Shown here: positions 34,338-50,596 of the stretch, in pieces
Position numbering within the stretch: position 1 is the first letter of the stretch
Layout of the letters: each line of letters starts with the position of its first letter
Assembly (NCBI GenBank): GCA_033297075.1
Contig: MU858050.1
Span: forward strand, 434,001-498,000
Source: Rhypophila decipiens
Taxonomy: Eukaryota; Ascomycota; Sordariomycetes; Sordariales; Naviculisporaceae
Reading direction: 5' to 3'
DNA: 64,000 bases
The notes under the pieces: model-generated
Database searches by the model: none
What the model was told of the DNA's origin: nothing
The model's input: the letters and a program-made list of their open reading frames with translations, nothing else
Made by a program: the position numbers and the translations under genes

Positions 34338-37300
34338 CGTCGCAGACTTTGGAGTTGCGTTTCCGCGACGTGGTGTTCTTGACTGCAGTTGCGAGCGTGA
34401 GTGACGGGCAAATTAAAAGACGGGAAGTCGGTAGGGAAACTCAGAAACCATACCTTGGTCACAATGTTGGGGGCTGGTACGCCCTTCACTGCTTCAGCTG
34501 ATGCTGCTGTAGCTGTAGTTGTAAAGAAGTGGAAGATTTTGGGCGGAAAATTACGACTTTTTATAGTCGTGGAGGAGGAGGAGGGGTTAGGGCTTCGAAC
34601 CTTCTGGCATCTATCGCAGATCAGACGGAAGGGAAAAAGACTGTCCTGCTGACCAGATACATCGGATGGAAGTTAGCAAGCGACCGGAAACAACACCGCA
34701 TGGGGGTGATTCGGACTGATGTTCCAGGCGTCAAGCTCCTCTGTCTGAAAGCTACGCGGAGGGAGTTATATGGTCATCAACAAACCAATACCTGCGTAGA
34801 CAGGAAGAGGAAGACAGATTATTATGGTACTGTGTCTGAATGTGTATTTATTATTGGGGATTGCCCCATGGGCAATGCGAAACCATAAAGCACACACCAT
34901 TGCTAAACAACAATATTTTGGTATCTTTGGGCTGAAATGTCATGTTGCCAAGTAGAACTGAAACTTCCGAAGAGCAATGGTGACTGACTTGGTGTGTCTT
35001 GGGCGGGCGACTGTTTTAAGGATCACTTTGGGTTTGTTCTTGGAATAGTCGGTGAAATATTTAGTCTCTTGACCGGTGTATGTAAAATGATATATATCGA
35101 GTTATTGGCAAGTTCTGTAGCGAGGAAGAAAGATGATGGTGGGTGTTTACTCTAAAAAATGGTTTGTGGATAAATGCCTGAAAATCCCAGGGTTTTAGTG
35201 TTGGTCATTGTTTACTTAACAAGGGGTGAATGAGAATATATTATTGAAGTGCACCTAAACAGGGAGCTGTGTCCAAGGCCCTCGCACTGGCTCTCAACAA
35301 TCCAGCTACTTGTTGTCTTCCTTGTTTACCCCTATGTTTATCCCGTGATCTGAAAGGGAAGCCGTGATGCAACTGAAGCTTCATTTTAACAGTATCAGTT
35401 CCTGGTTCGAGATTACTTCACACATGTGTTCAAGGCGTTTAAAGATGTCTACACCCGGGTGTGAGAAGCACTTCAGACATACGCAAATACCTTTTACACC
35501 CATTCTTAACTCAACAGGCACCAAAATTTGACCAGTTGCCATTCTTCAACTCACAGCGGACCAGTCCATGGACCCCTCTTTTGACACCGCCGCGACCTTG
35601 CCCGGCGACAAGTCATAACTTCTTGAACATTCATATTCTGATGACAAATGACAGTCACCGACAGCCCTACTTGGGGGCAGAAGAACCCCGAACGTCGTCC
35701 GGTGGATGCAACGAAGCAAGACCTGTGTAAGCAATGAGCATGGTTAACCTTGGGGTGTGAGCACCGAGGGTCAATATTGAACTTCGGGTCTTGGGAACTC
35801 CTCGCGTCAGTATTCTAGAATATGTCGCCCAGAGCAGAATATCAACCCGGATATGGCAAGTTCCATCCCCAGTGGCCAACGTTACACATATCACGCGAGT
35901 GGTTTTGGCCGATGGTTCAAATTATCCTTGCGAGTCCCATTCTTGGATCCAGTGGATGAGTAACTAGGTGAAAAATATGTGAAGAAGTCGAGCAATAAAA
36001 GATAGGTGGGTGGGTAACTCTCACCCAAGATTTCTGAAAGCAATTCACAATTTCACATACCATTTCTGGACCCAGATGATGGTTTTCAGTCGCAGCGTTG
36101 GATCTCAGAGTCTAGTTCGGCAGTGACTCACGAGAATCGAGATTGCCAAGTGATAAGATTTCGAGTCGTACGGCCCAATTCAGCAGACCGCAGGACCTAC
36201 CCGCACCGCCCCTGAACGGCTCGAGAATATTGACCCCTTGCCGGCGTTGGAGTTCAGATTTGCCGAATCCCGAATGCAAGAAATTCCCCACTCAGGACTG
36301 TTGCCCTTTTTCGGATACCGACCCAGCTGCTCAGCCTCAAATGATGATTTGAGATTCATCCTGGAAACAGAGGGTGTCTTTGCATGCCTACGTACTCTAC
36401 CGTTGATTGTTTCGTATATTCGGTGGCTGGGTGCTAAAGGTCACGCCCCTAAAGTCTTGGTCCACTTCCGTTGCTTTCCGTCTCCGGGACTGTATTACAC
36501 CGGCCCGGGACCCGGGACCGTAGTGGGGCACAACCCCACCGCCGCGGCAATGTTGCAGCCCGCGGTTTTAAAAAACGTATATACGCAGCGACCCCCAAAA
36601 AGCAGTCAAGCTGCACCAAGGTCATCAATTGGAGAATGGACATTCCGTACCGGGACCGATATGCAGCATGTCCATGGATATTCCGAAATCTCGGTATGGT
36701 GTTGAGTAAGTCCTTGGATACACCGAGTTTACTCACGAGTCACGACCGCCAGTCCGAGGCTTCAAAGTCTCCTCCATCTGGGTCAGACCCGAAGGATCAG
36801 AACCGTAGAACCGACCTAGAACAATGCATAACCGCTGCTGAATTTGGTTTCTACAGCGACAGCATGTCTTGGCCGTCGGATAGGCGCTGAGCAGGCTGAG
36901 CTCATTGGATGGGCCCAGATATATCACCGTCCATTCTCGAGATATTGATTCAATTCAAGGCTCAAGCACCGGGGGAACCATGGCCCCGGCCTGCCCGGCA
37001 TCACCGGTTATCTTGCGTCACTCGAGATCAGCTGCTAGGTTCTTTTGCTGGTACACTAGTTCTTGGATGCCGAATATATTCCTTTGTCACGCGAGCAAAC
37101 CAGCTCGCTGGAATGAGGTCTGGAGGTGAGGGACATTTTGTGGTTCAGGAGATTGAGGAGCGTATTCACTTATGTACAGCGTAAGCGAATACGCTGTGCA
37201 TAAAGTCCGGTCCCCTCCGTGCCTCCCCTGCCCGTCTATTGGATCCCGCAAGCTGGGAACCGGCCCCCGCTGCATGGTCCTCAAGCTTGTTTCCCGATGG

Positions 37301-37913
37301 GCGCGGGTAGAGGGTATGGTGTGCCATGGTGGGTGGGTGGTTACTAATCGGTCCTCGCGTTTAACAGGATTTACAGGGCCAAGACACGGTAAACTGCTAT
37401 CAGGAACAAGATCAACGACCTGGATTCCAGATGCAGAGACCTTCGCTACCTTGAGAATATACTCCACGGGCACGGGGGGCTTAGGGAAGGGCGGTCAGTC
37501 TAACATAGCAGCGGCGCAACGGATCAAAGACGGACGCCGTGACGTAAGCATACAAGATGTTGTAACTTGTAGGGTGTTGTCGACATTCCAAATAGGAGTA
37601 GGCTATGCATACAGCCTAGTGAGACCTATGATAGGCTCTCGACCAGTCATACAAGGAAGCATATCTAGGGCTACGCACTCTCTGAGAGCAGCTGACTAAT
37701 TTATATATGATTCAGATAACACCGGTGAATGACAAGTTCGAATTTCAAAACATCTATAGATTCTTTGTTGTTAACTTTGTGGCAATCTTGTATAAGCGGC
37801 ACTCTCTAAACGTTCTGACATAGAGGAATCTTGGTCTGAATATCTAGGCTCCATTCAGGCTTTCCCCTCTATCTTGCCTTACCCCTTTATACACGTATTT
37901 GTCATCGACACTC
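34338..37913. other. Gene-poor 3.6 kb
   Basis: No gene recognised. The first part (to about 34,680) resembles the upstream region of the 55.7 kb paralogue. The remainder contains only short or start-less frames (the longest, at about 36,238 and 37,172, have no domain or splice support) and some local palindromes, for example GCGTATTC...GAATACGC at 37160-37193. It may be degraded repeat DNA plus the long upstream region of the Zn2Cys6 gene. Confidence 0.5.
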
Positions 37914-40122
37914 ATGGACGAAACACCACAAAGTCCTGAAAATCCTGGGACCCCGACCAGTCCCCCGAAGACTGAACACAAGACACGAAGACCTCACCGA
38001 AAGTCTCGAAACGGCTGTACAAAATGCAAGGAGCGCAGAGTCAAGGTATGTGCCGATATGAACCACATCGTGCCCAGCTAACATGGTCAAATCATAGTGC
38101 GACGAGCTCCTTCCACGATGCTCAAGATGTCAAAAGACAAACCTCGTCTGTCAATACCCCAAGAGACAGTCAGGCAACTACTTTGCAGCCGAGGACTACT
38201 GGATGGACACCACAGATCCGTCTCTCCTCAACTTTGAAGTCCCCAGTTTCAGCAGAAGGAACGATGGGGCGAGCAGCCCTGAAAGTTCGGGTTCCTTCTA
38301 TACTCTCCCGGACTACCTCCAGCATGGCAGGAAGATTGACTCGCCCCTTCGATCTCAGGTAGCCCAGACCCTGGCCCCCGCCGAGTTTGAGCTCCTGAGA
38401 CACTACCTCGAGCACACGTGCCAGGACATGACAGTCGACCCGGAGGACCAATACACCATTCAGATCGGCATCCCCAACCTGGCCTGTCAGAGCAAACCGC
38501 TGATGAGGTCTGTCCTCGCACTAGCTGCAATTTGCAAGTGCTGCGATATCATCAACCAGCCGTCAGTCACGTGCGAAGAACGCAGCCAGGTCATCGAGTA
38601 TCTCGCCATGGCAGATCATTACCACATGCAATCTCTGCGTGAGATCCAGGCGACGCTGCCAGACTCGAAGCGTTATGATCATGTCCTGGCCAACGCTGCC
38701 ATGATGGGCATGTACGGATCGGGGAGCCACCGCACACGCATCTGGCTCACCAAAACAGCAAGGTTTGGCGACGAGGCGCTGTACGATTACATGCCGAAAC
38801 AGCTCCAGTGGATGAGTCTCTGGCGGGCCGTCGATCTAGCTTACATGGGCATGCTCAACGACAATTCATCTTCTCCCAGGCCCGAAGAGCAGCATCAGAG
38901 TGGCAGTCCGTCCTCCCTTCATCATGTTCCACGCCAACCCCATTCTCCCCCCGAGTTCATGCCTAGCGGGAGCATCTTCCAACCACAATCCCACTACGAA
39001 TACAAGATAACGTCGCGACTGGAGAGGGCAATAACGCCCATGGTAAACCATCCCTTGTGGACCATTCTTGCCGCGACCGCCTCCCCGGCGCTCACCAAAC
39101 TCCGCCAGACCGCCAGGAATGTCGCCCTCATCCACTCGAGCCACAGCAATCTGCCCGGCATTGGAAGTTTCTACGGCGAACCAGGAGGAGGTACACCGCC
39201 ATATTCCTACACCCCTGACCCAGCCCTCCAGTCATGCTTCACCGCCTTGTCCATCCTCACCAACGTCATGTCGGAGACATTCCGTACCAACGATAGCACA
39301 ATGACACCTTCACAACTCACCTTCGAGGTAGATATCGACCCAGCCCGAGCAGGCCTCCTGTCCGAAGTCTCGCCATGGATGCGGCGATTCGCGGCCAGTA
39401 TCACTGCTCTAACCCCAACGAAGCTTCCCAGAAGAATGATCCCAGCCTTCATCCACAAAGTCCCCACGTCGTATCTCAAGCTCGTCACCGAGATGATTTC
39501 CTTTATTCACGCCGGAGAACAGCCGCCACCAGCCTCGCAGAATACGGCAACTACTTCAACCACCAGCGACCTCGACCTCAATCTCGACCCCAACTTGAAC
39601 CACATCAACCTCGATCATCCAGACTTGAACACTCTCGATCTGGACCTAGATCATGACATGCATATGGGCGGCGGCGGCGGCAGCTCAACTTCTATTCCCT
39701 CCTGGGGGGACGCCACGTCATCATGCTCATCAAGCATAATGGAACCACCTCCCCCCGACCTCCCAAGTCTACCCCATCAACTAGCCCTAGAAATATTCTC
39801 ACACTGGCTAGTCCTGATGATCTTAGTCGACAACGTCTGGTGGATCGGTGACCTCGGTGCATGGGAACTAGGCAGGATAGTCGACTTTCGGAAAAATATT
39901 CTTCTCCAAGAGAAACAACAACAGCAGCAACAGCAGCAGTATTCTATTTGGACGGCGGCCAGCCAACAGCAACAAGCAGAAGAAGGTGGTGTTGTCAGAG
40001 GAAGGTCAGTAGAACCTGCCGCCGAGCAAGATCTCTGGTGGCCTGAGAGCATGTATGAAGTCAGCAGGCAGTTTGACAAGCACAGGACCAAAGGGGGGTC
40101 CAGTTTGGGGAGGGATACTTAA
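37914..40122 (+). CDS. Zn2Cys6 (Gal4-type) transcription factor
   Basis: Two exons, 37914-38045 and 38098-40122 (52-bp intron inside the finger); 718 residues. After a Pro/Thr-rich leader and a basic patch (KTRRPHRKSRNG), the binuclear cluster starts at Cys35 with spacing C-x2-C-x6-C-x6-C-x2-C-x6-C (CTKCKERRVKCDELLPRC...). The spacing and the basic run before the finger resemble the Upc2/sterol-uptake subgroup. The central region (about 110-470) looks like a fungal transcription-factor regulatory domain (ALAAICKCCDIINQ, YDHVLANAAMMGMYGSGSHRT). The C-terminus has a repetitive Asp/Leu/Asn segment and a polyglutamine run (39906-39940). The target is unknown, and no biosynthetic cluster lies beside it. 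The first in-frame ATG is used. Confidence 0.88.
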
Positions 40123-40959
40123 TCAGTTGGTAGACTGTGTGCCGTTGTGGTATCGAACAAGCTTGGATATCTTTTATCGAGAAACTTTAACAACCTAGCC
40201 TGGAAAATATCTGATTCAAGGAGGTGGGTGCCCTTGGAGTGAATTGCCATGTATCGTTGCTCCACAGCAGACCAAAGACCATTATGACCTCCCTTGCAAA
40301 CCAAAGACATTACTCAATCCTGTACAGTAGGTATAACGACTCTTGGTATCTGTGAATACGTGCAAAAACACCTGTTTCAAGAAATACAGTATTAACATTA
40401 ACCTGTGAATTTACAACGTAGGTACGTATTGAGGTTGACCCGTGTGAGAAGCACAAAACTCAATACGCCCATTGACTACCTGGTAAAGAACATTGGACAA
40501 AATCGGGGTATATAGGTCCCCCAATTGGACCTCTTCTCAACCAATCGTGATGATCATCAGCCAAATTCGCAAAGCAAAGCTCGAATGGCTCAGTTGGGAG
40601 CGCTCTTGGCCACTAGAACTGGGTGGGCGGATGAAAGGGAAAATTCCGGACAGCTCTAGCGTTGAAGAAGGTCATCCTTTCGAAACGGGTTGGAAACGTG
40701 ATGGTAGGTCGAAGAGAAGCGAGAGTTTCTTTTTTTTTTTTTCTTTTTTCAAGAAGACGATTAATGAGCTTATTAGTAGCTCAAATATTTATTATTATAA
40801 AGCATCGAGTTTATTTCATGTTTTTAGAAACTGGGATTTGGCGCGCTGGACACTGTTCGGCACAACATTTGTTAGCAGATCATTTCAATTTTGAAAGGGG
40901 AATGAATCCGCAGTAGAGTTCCTCATCGGTGAAATGTGACGGAGAAATAGAAAAAGAAC
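40123..40959. other. Convergent 3' region
   Basis: 0.8 kb between the 3' ends of the Zn2Cys6 (+) and bZIP-like (-) genes. It contains a T-rich run at 40731-40748. On the minus strand an alternative last exon of the bZIP-like gene (40852-40816) may lie here. Confidence 0.45.
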
Positions 40960-42377
40960 TCACATCTTGCTTGATTGAACAGCGAGATACTCCTCGACGT
41001 CCGCATGGGCACCACACTGCGAATGACGGAACAACTCATTCACCAGAACCATCTTCTCCATCGCCAGAGATTTCTCCTCGGCGACTAGGTCCGCATTGAC
41101 CTTCTCGAGCCACTGCGACTGGAGCTCGTATCGCCGTCGTTCTTCTTTTTCTTTTTGTCGGTTCCGAGCACCCACTTCCCGGTGATAGGCCCGGATCTTT
41201 TCTTTCTTGCTGTCTACGACTTGTTGCGCTGTAAGCGGATCGCCGGCTGTACTTTGGCTGCTGTTTCTGCGGGATTGTGAAGGAGGTCGAACTGACCTCC
41301 TCTGATGCCGGGTGCCGGGGTGCGGTGAGGTCGGCGTCGAGTTCCTCCGGCTCCCGCGGATCTGACTACCGGCATAAATCGGCCCGGAACTATTAGTTAT
41401 ACTTCCAGGACTCGGAGTTTGGGAATACGCCGAGGCAGTTATTCCCGAAGCTTGCCGTGAGTCTGGAAGAGAAAAAAGATCTGGACCTCCTCGTTGGAAT
41501 GTGATCCTGCTCTGTGGTTGTCCAATCAGGGAACGGGGTGGTGACACAAGACCTGTATGGCCATCACTTGCAGAACCAGGGCTGCTATTACTCTCGGGTG
41601 CTTTCGGGGGTGCGCAGTAATAGTCATGGTTGGGGGTTCGGTAACATTGGCCGGGAGGACTTAGATAGCCAGTCTCATTGTTTGAGAGGTACAACGCAGC
41701 TGAATGTGACAATATGGGCCTAGCCGGCGTACGGTCTTTCACGACGGCCAAGGCAGCAAATTTTGTTGGAGCAGGACGTTGGAGAGTGATGTTGGTGGAC
41801 CAAGGGGGTGAGCGATGCTGAGCAGCCCAGGCCGGTGAGATCGGGGAGAGGGGAGCCACAGCCGGTTGAGCAACAGCAGTTGTCTGATAACAAACCCCGC
41901 TGCTCAACCCACTCAATGAGGCGCTTTTCGGGCTGTCAAGGAGATAAGGGAAAGCGCCGTTCAAGTCAGAATTCGGGGACCCGAGTGAACAATTCTGAGG
42001 TTCTGGTTTGATTGAGAGGTCCAAAGGGGCGGTCGGCATTGATTTGGGTGGTGATACACTCCAAGTGTAACTCGGCACTGGAGAGTCGCGACGGGAGGAG
42101 GAATGATTCAGGGCGGAAGATAGTCGCGGAAAGAATAGGCTTTGCTGCGAATAAGAGATAAAGCCAACTGGGGATGAGAGATGTGATATATGTAGGTAGG
42201 GATCAGGGGCCAAGGAGGGGGGTTTGTTCTTGAGGCCAACGATCTGGACAAGGCCACCAGCCGGAGCAGTCGATCGGCCGTTTGCTACCAAACGACCTCT
42301 CGGGCCGGTGTGTAGGCAGCATAGGTCGGTCAACCTTGCTCAAAGTTGTGACCGGGTTGCCTGTTGACGTCTGACAT
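40960..42377 (-). CDS. Divergent bZIP-like transcription factor
   Basis: Exon 1 42377-42335 and exon 2 42284-40960 (50-bp intron) give 455 residues starting MSDVNRQPGHNFEQ. Exon 1 is inferred because exon 2 itself has no near ATG. About 350 residues are Ser/Pro-rich and disordered. The last 90 residues have a basic stretch (KKEKIRAYHREVGARNRQKEKEERRRYELQ) running into a leucine-rich helix (WLEKVNADLVAEEKSLAMEKMVLVNELFRHSQC) and then ADVEEYLAVQ. This resembles ATF/CREB-type fungal bZIP proteins, including the LFRHSQC tail. The usual N-x-x-A-x-x-C/S-R core is not intact, so DNA binding is uncertain. A GTGAGT donor overlaps the stop codon; splicing to 40852 would replace the last residue with a 12-residue tail ending at 40816. 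Confidence 0.6.
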
Positions 42378-43343
42378 ATCGCGGAGAGAATAGATTTGTG
42401 AACCCACCAACGAGCGTTGATGTTGTGCAGTGTTCAGTTCATTTTCCCCTTTCACTTCCCCGTGTGCCGGTACCGACAGTTGTGCGTAGGTGGAAAAGAA
42501 AGAAAAAGAAATGTGAACAAAAATCAAGAAAATTGTGGCGGTGTAGCGGCCAACGAGAGAAGGACCGGCCGGGAGTCTAGAAATTGCGCAGATGGAGAGT
42601 GCACAAGAGAAGATGTTCCCGGTCTCGCTTGAGATTGAACTTTTGACAGAAGCTTGTTGGCTGGTTGAATGTTCGAGGCTTGCCGAAACGTCCGTAATTG
42701 ATAGGAAGAAGGTGCCTGGAAATTCTGAACGCCCAATGAGTGTCACCAGTTTGCGCCATTCCGATTGGCTACACATTTGACATCGGGCTTGAGAAGTTGT
42801 CTGTGGAACGACATGTTCCAACGTCATGTACTCCGTACAGGGGCATGCTCAAGAAGGTCCAGATTCTGCCTTTGGGGTGCGCCTTCCTCTGTGACATGAT
42901 GCCATCCATGGTCATCCATTTCCTGGAGCCACCTTTTGGAACGGCAGGGACACACCAGATCTAGTCCTGTCTCTGGGTCCAGACCTTTTTGGCTTGCTTG
43001 CCTTCTGCAAAGCATGAGCGTCTCTCTTCTTTACCTCGAGCTTCGGCGCCAGCATCACATGCTCTTCCTATATTCATGTCTAAAATATATGTAAACCTGT
43101 TCCCAAATCAGCCATCAAACTTGGAAGGCAATAATATGTTGAAAATCTCAACACCAAGAAATCAGTCTAGGCAACAAAGTGAGTGTTTTGATGATACCTC
43201 TAGATATAACCGAAGTTGTAAACTCCATCAAGTACCTTGCATTTCTTTTATAAACAAGCCTGTTGGCTTTCCGCACCGGTTTAGATTCCTTAACATGCCT
43301 CTCGACGTCAAGAAGCCATGTCAACCACGAAGACAAACCTGCT
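42378..43343. other. Intergenic
   Basis: About 1 kb between the bZIP-like start and the 3' end of the quinolinate phosphoribosyltransferase gene. It contains the near-palindrome GTACTCCGTAC at 42828-42838. No gene is recognised. Confidence 0.45.
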
Positions 43344-44343
43344 TTAAGTCGACTCCTCGGGGCCCTTTCCCTCCGGAACGTTAATCTTGAGTGAAAAGTC
43401 GACATGGCGAACACCCTGATGGATCGAGCTCGTCGAGAGGATATCGATATCTGTCACATCAAGTCAGTCTTCCTCTGAACCTCTTTCTTGTCTGACACTG
43501 CGGCAAAAACGTACCATGGCAAATATACCCCTCCGCATTATCCTCATTCAAGCCCCCAGACACCTCCAGCAAGAAATGTTTCTTGCCCGCCCATCGCTCC
43601 TTCAGATTCCTCGCCGCAACCTTGACCCCAGCAGGCGAGAAGTTATCGAGCATAACAATATCAGCCCCCGCAGCGATGGCCTCGTCCGCCTCCTCCTCAC
43701 TCTGCGCCTCAACCTCGACCTTCAAACTGAACCCTCCCGCAGCCTTAGCAGCCTTCACCGCATCAGTGATACTCCCCCGGCTCCAGACATGATTATCCTT
43801 CAACATGGTCATAGTACTCAGATCCATGCGGTGGGTATCCGCCCCGCCAATCAACATGCCATACTTCTCCACCAGCCGGAACCCAGGCGTGGTCTTCCTC
43901 GTCCCCGCCAAAATCCCCTTATACCCAGCACTCCTCAAATTAACCAACAACCGTCTACTCGCGCTCGCAACACCCGAGCATCTGGCCAGGATGTTGAGCG
44001 CCACTCTCTCGCCCTCCAACAACCCATTCGCAGGGCCCGTGACAGTCGCCAGCGCAATCTTGCCTTTCCCTCCGCCCTGGTGCGTCTCGATATGAGATCC
44101 CTCGCGGGCATGCCATGTCACGGTACAGCCGCATTGGGTAAAGACCTCGTTGAAAAAGGGTACTCCGGCGAGAATACCAGATGATTTGCCCCATAATGTC
44201 GCTGTTCGTGGTTCATCGCCGACGACGAAACCGCCTACGTCGAACGAGGGCGTGTCTTCGGCTAGCCAGGCGCTGATTTGCGTTTTCCATGATGCCGGGA
44301 GGATGTGCTCTAGCACGCCGTGGTCGATGGCCATGTCGATCAT
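43344..44343 (-). CDS. BNA6: Nicotinate-nucleotide pyrophosphorylase (quinolinate phosphoribosyltransferase)
   Basis: Two exons, 44343-43515 and 43450-43344 (64-bp intron), 311 residues; yeast Bna6 is 295. It converts quinolinate and PRPP to nicotinate mononucleotide, the last dedicated step of de novo NAD+ synthesis from tryptophan. Family blocks are ALNILARCSGVAS, the PRPP/quinolinate-binding AGTRKTTPGFRLVEKYGMLIGG, THRMDLSTMTMLKDNH, VEVEAQSEEEADEAIAAGAD.VMLDN, and LLEVSGGL. The splice joins YICH to DIDILSTSSIHQGV, restoring the conserved (I/V)STSS.HQG end. No targeting signal is evident; cytosolic. Confidence 0.95.
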
Positions 44344-45467
44344 GATGGGCGAGTGGTGATTATCTTGGTAAGAAGTTAGGTGATGGGTGACTAAGAGAAT
44401 GTGTCAAGCGAAGAGGCCAAGGTTGGGTGTTACGAAGGCTGAATCAGGTGAGTTATCACAAAGTGATTGTTGAGCAACAGAAACAGGTAATGGTGTAAAA
44501 ATGAGCTTTCCCGAGAGTGAAAATGATGTTGGCCGGACTCTGAGAAATAAAGATGACTTGTTTCAGCACCGAGGCACAACTGAGGAAGCGATTATCCGAG
44601 AATACCCGCAATAGTCAGGTATGTCTTCGATGAGTACCTAGGTGGATCTGTCATGTATTGCAGGAGAACAACAACTTGGGGAATTGAATTGCAGACAAGT
44701 ATAAGAAGCAGTTTCCTTCAGCTCATCGAAATATTTCTCTTTCAAATTTCGGGACAGGAGGAAGATTACGTTGACATCTCCAACAGCTGCCCTGATGTTA
44801 TTGATGGAGGGGTAAAATGGAGCATTGAGGAGGGGCAACTCGCCTCAGCCCAACCGCTGCGTCTTCATCATCTGATGATTGATGAATCACTGGACTTTGT
44901 TTGAAAGGTGGGCCAACTTGGGAAGGCTCGAAGCGAGACCGCAAATCCACTTCTTGAAACAATTCCATTGTCGGGGCGTATGAGAAATTCGGGGGCAACC
45001 CTACCAAGCCATTGTGGTTACGTATCAGCTCGGACTACCACAACTCGTATGAAATAAATTGCTTACTTCTTCAACCTTCAACCATATATTTCACAGGCCT
45101 ACGCGCACAAGGGGGTTCTTTTCTAGACTCACTTGCGTGTAAGGAATGCGAGATGCCCCTATTGTCTAGAAGCTACGTTTTGTACGGAGTGTGAGAACGC
45201 TGTAATGTTAGAATTCCACCCGAATAAAAGACATAAAACTCCAAAAACTCAAGACCTCCAGAAACTTGCCATATAACCATGAGACAAAAAAAGCCAAACA
45301 AGAGAAAAGAAACAAGGCTGAAAACGCCTGCGAGCGCTGGATGATGGTGTATTTTACGCGGTCTTTTTCGTCTCTCCTCAAACCGAGCCGCAGTGATAAT
45401 GTAGATCAAAACAAAACATTACGTCCGGCTAGCCATATATACTATTCGATTTTTGCCGAGGCAAAAT
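44344..45467. other. Intergenic
   Basis: 1.1 kb holding the BNA6 promoter and the 3' UTR of ARG5,6. A GTACGGAGT motif lies at 45182-45190. No gene is recognised. Confidence 0.45.
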
Positions 45468-49602
<4,135 letters not shown>

Positions 49603-50596
49603 TTAATGGCGCGTAGCAACGACTGAATGATTCGTTAGTTGGAGAACCACCAACACAGGTCAGGCCGGGACACTGGCACATACCCGCTGGAATGACAATG
49701 ACCAATATCAGGATGATGACGCCCGCAATCAAGCACATGCGCATCTTCATGTCTTTCCACCACATCTGCTTGCGCACTCTGTTGGCGCCTCGGCGGAACC
49801 CTTGGGCGGAGACGGCGAGGTTGTCGGTCTTGTCCTGGAGAGAGTCTAGGTGTTCGCCACGTTGGGAGACCTTGTTGATGTTCTCCTTCATGACATGGAC
49901 CGTGCTATCGATTTGCTGATTTACTAGTTAGCAACCTCATTTTATCACGACAAGCAACAAGATCAACTCGTTTCCAGACTGCAAGCAGAATAGCAACATC
50001 CCCATCCCCCGGTTCGCCGCACAAACAGTTCAAACTCTCAGGTTTGTCATGTGAAGTGTGACGTGCCCCAAGGAAGTATCATAGTGGTACGATCTGATTG
50101 ATTCGTATCTCAGCCTCGCGCTCCTCATATCCCACTGCGCTGCGAGAAATACCGCCCCGAAATATAACTGTCCGAGCCCTTTGGGCATCCCGAGGAGGGA
50201 ATCTTGGTGTACGATCGCGTGTCGGCTTGCCTCGCCTTCGGGATGAGAGACCAAAGGAGGGTTTTCCCAAAATTCGGCTCCAAATCGGAAAAGGATCGAA
50301 CGGTGATGTTACGAAGGTATGTCGTATCAATAGCCGGTCCTTCGACAAGTGGCCAGAATCGCATTTTCGGAAGCAGCGGGTTTTCGGGAGCGAGCTGACG
50401 ACATCCGGCTCTTCGACTCCTCCCCCTCAAGCGACATCCAACCATCCACCTAACAAAGCAATGCCCAGCACGAAGAATGAATTCAAGAACTAACCTCTTG
50501 CAGCGCTTGTGTTCTAGCATTTCCAGCACCTTGCTGTCCAGCCGCGCCGCCGGCGCCGCCGGCGGGGATGTAAGGATCATAGGGAGCGTCGGACAT
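49603..50596 (-). CDS. SNC1: Synaptobrevin (R-SNARE, exocytic v-SNARE)
   Basis: Three exons: 50596-50495, 49915-49684 and 49622-49603; 117 residues, the same as yeast Snc1. It is the vesicle SNARE that fuses secretory vesicles with the plasma membrane, which in filamentous fungi means at the Spitzenkoerper/hyphal tip. The short Gly/Ala/Pro N-terminus is followed by the SNARE helix ([24 protein letters not shown]) with the zero-layer Arg at 53. The juxtamembrane basic-Trp stretch ([12 protein letters not shown]) leads to one C-terminal membrane span ([19 protein letters not shown]) and the tail ATRH. The first intron is 579 bp, long for this window; the last exon codes only six residues and the stop. 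Splice sites reproduce the family sequence exactly. Confidence 0.94.

Noticed and set aside
36238..36705. 155-codon frame on + in the gene-poor region
   Set aside because: Begins at a non-ATG codon, has no domain or plausible neighbouring exon, and overlaps other frames of similar length.
37172..37699. 175-codon ATG frame on +
   Set aside because: No recognisable domain, odd composition and no splice support; treated as chance, though a lineage-specific gene cannot be excluded.
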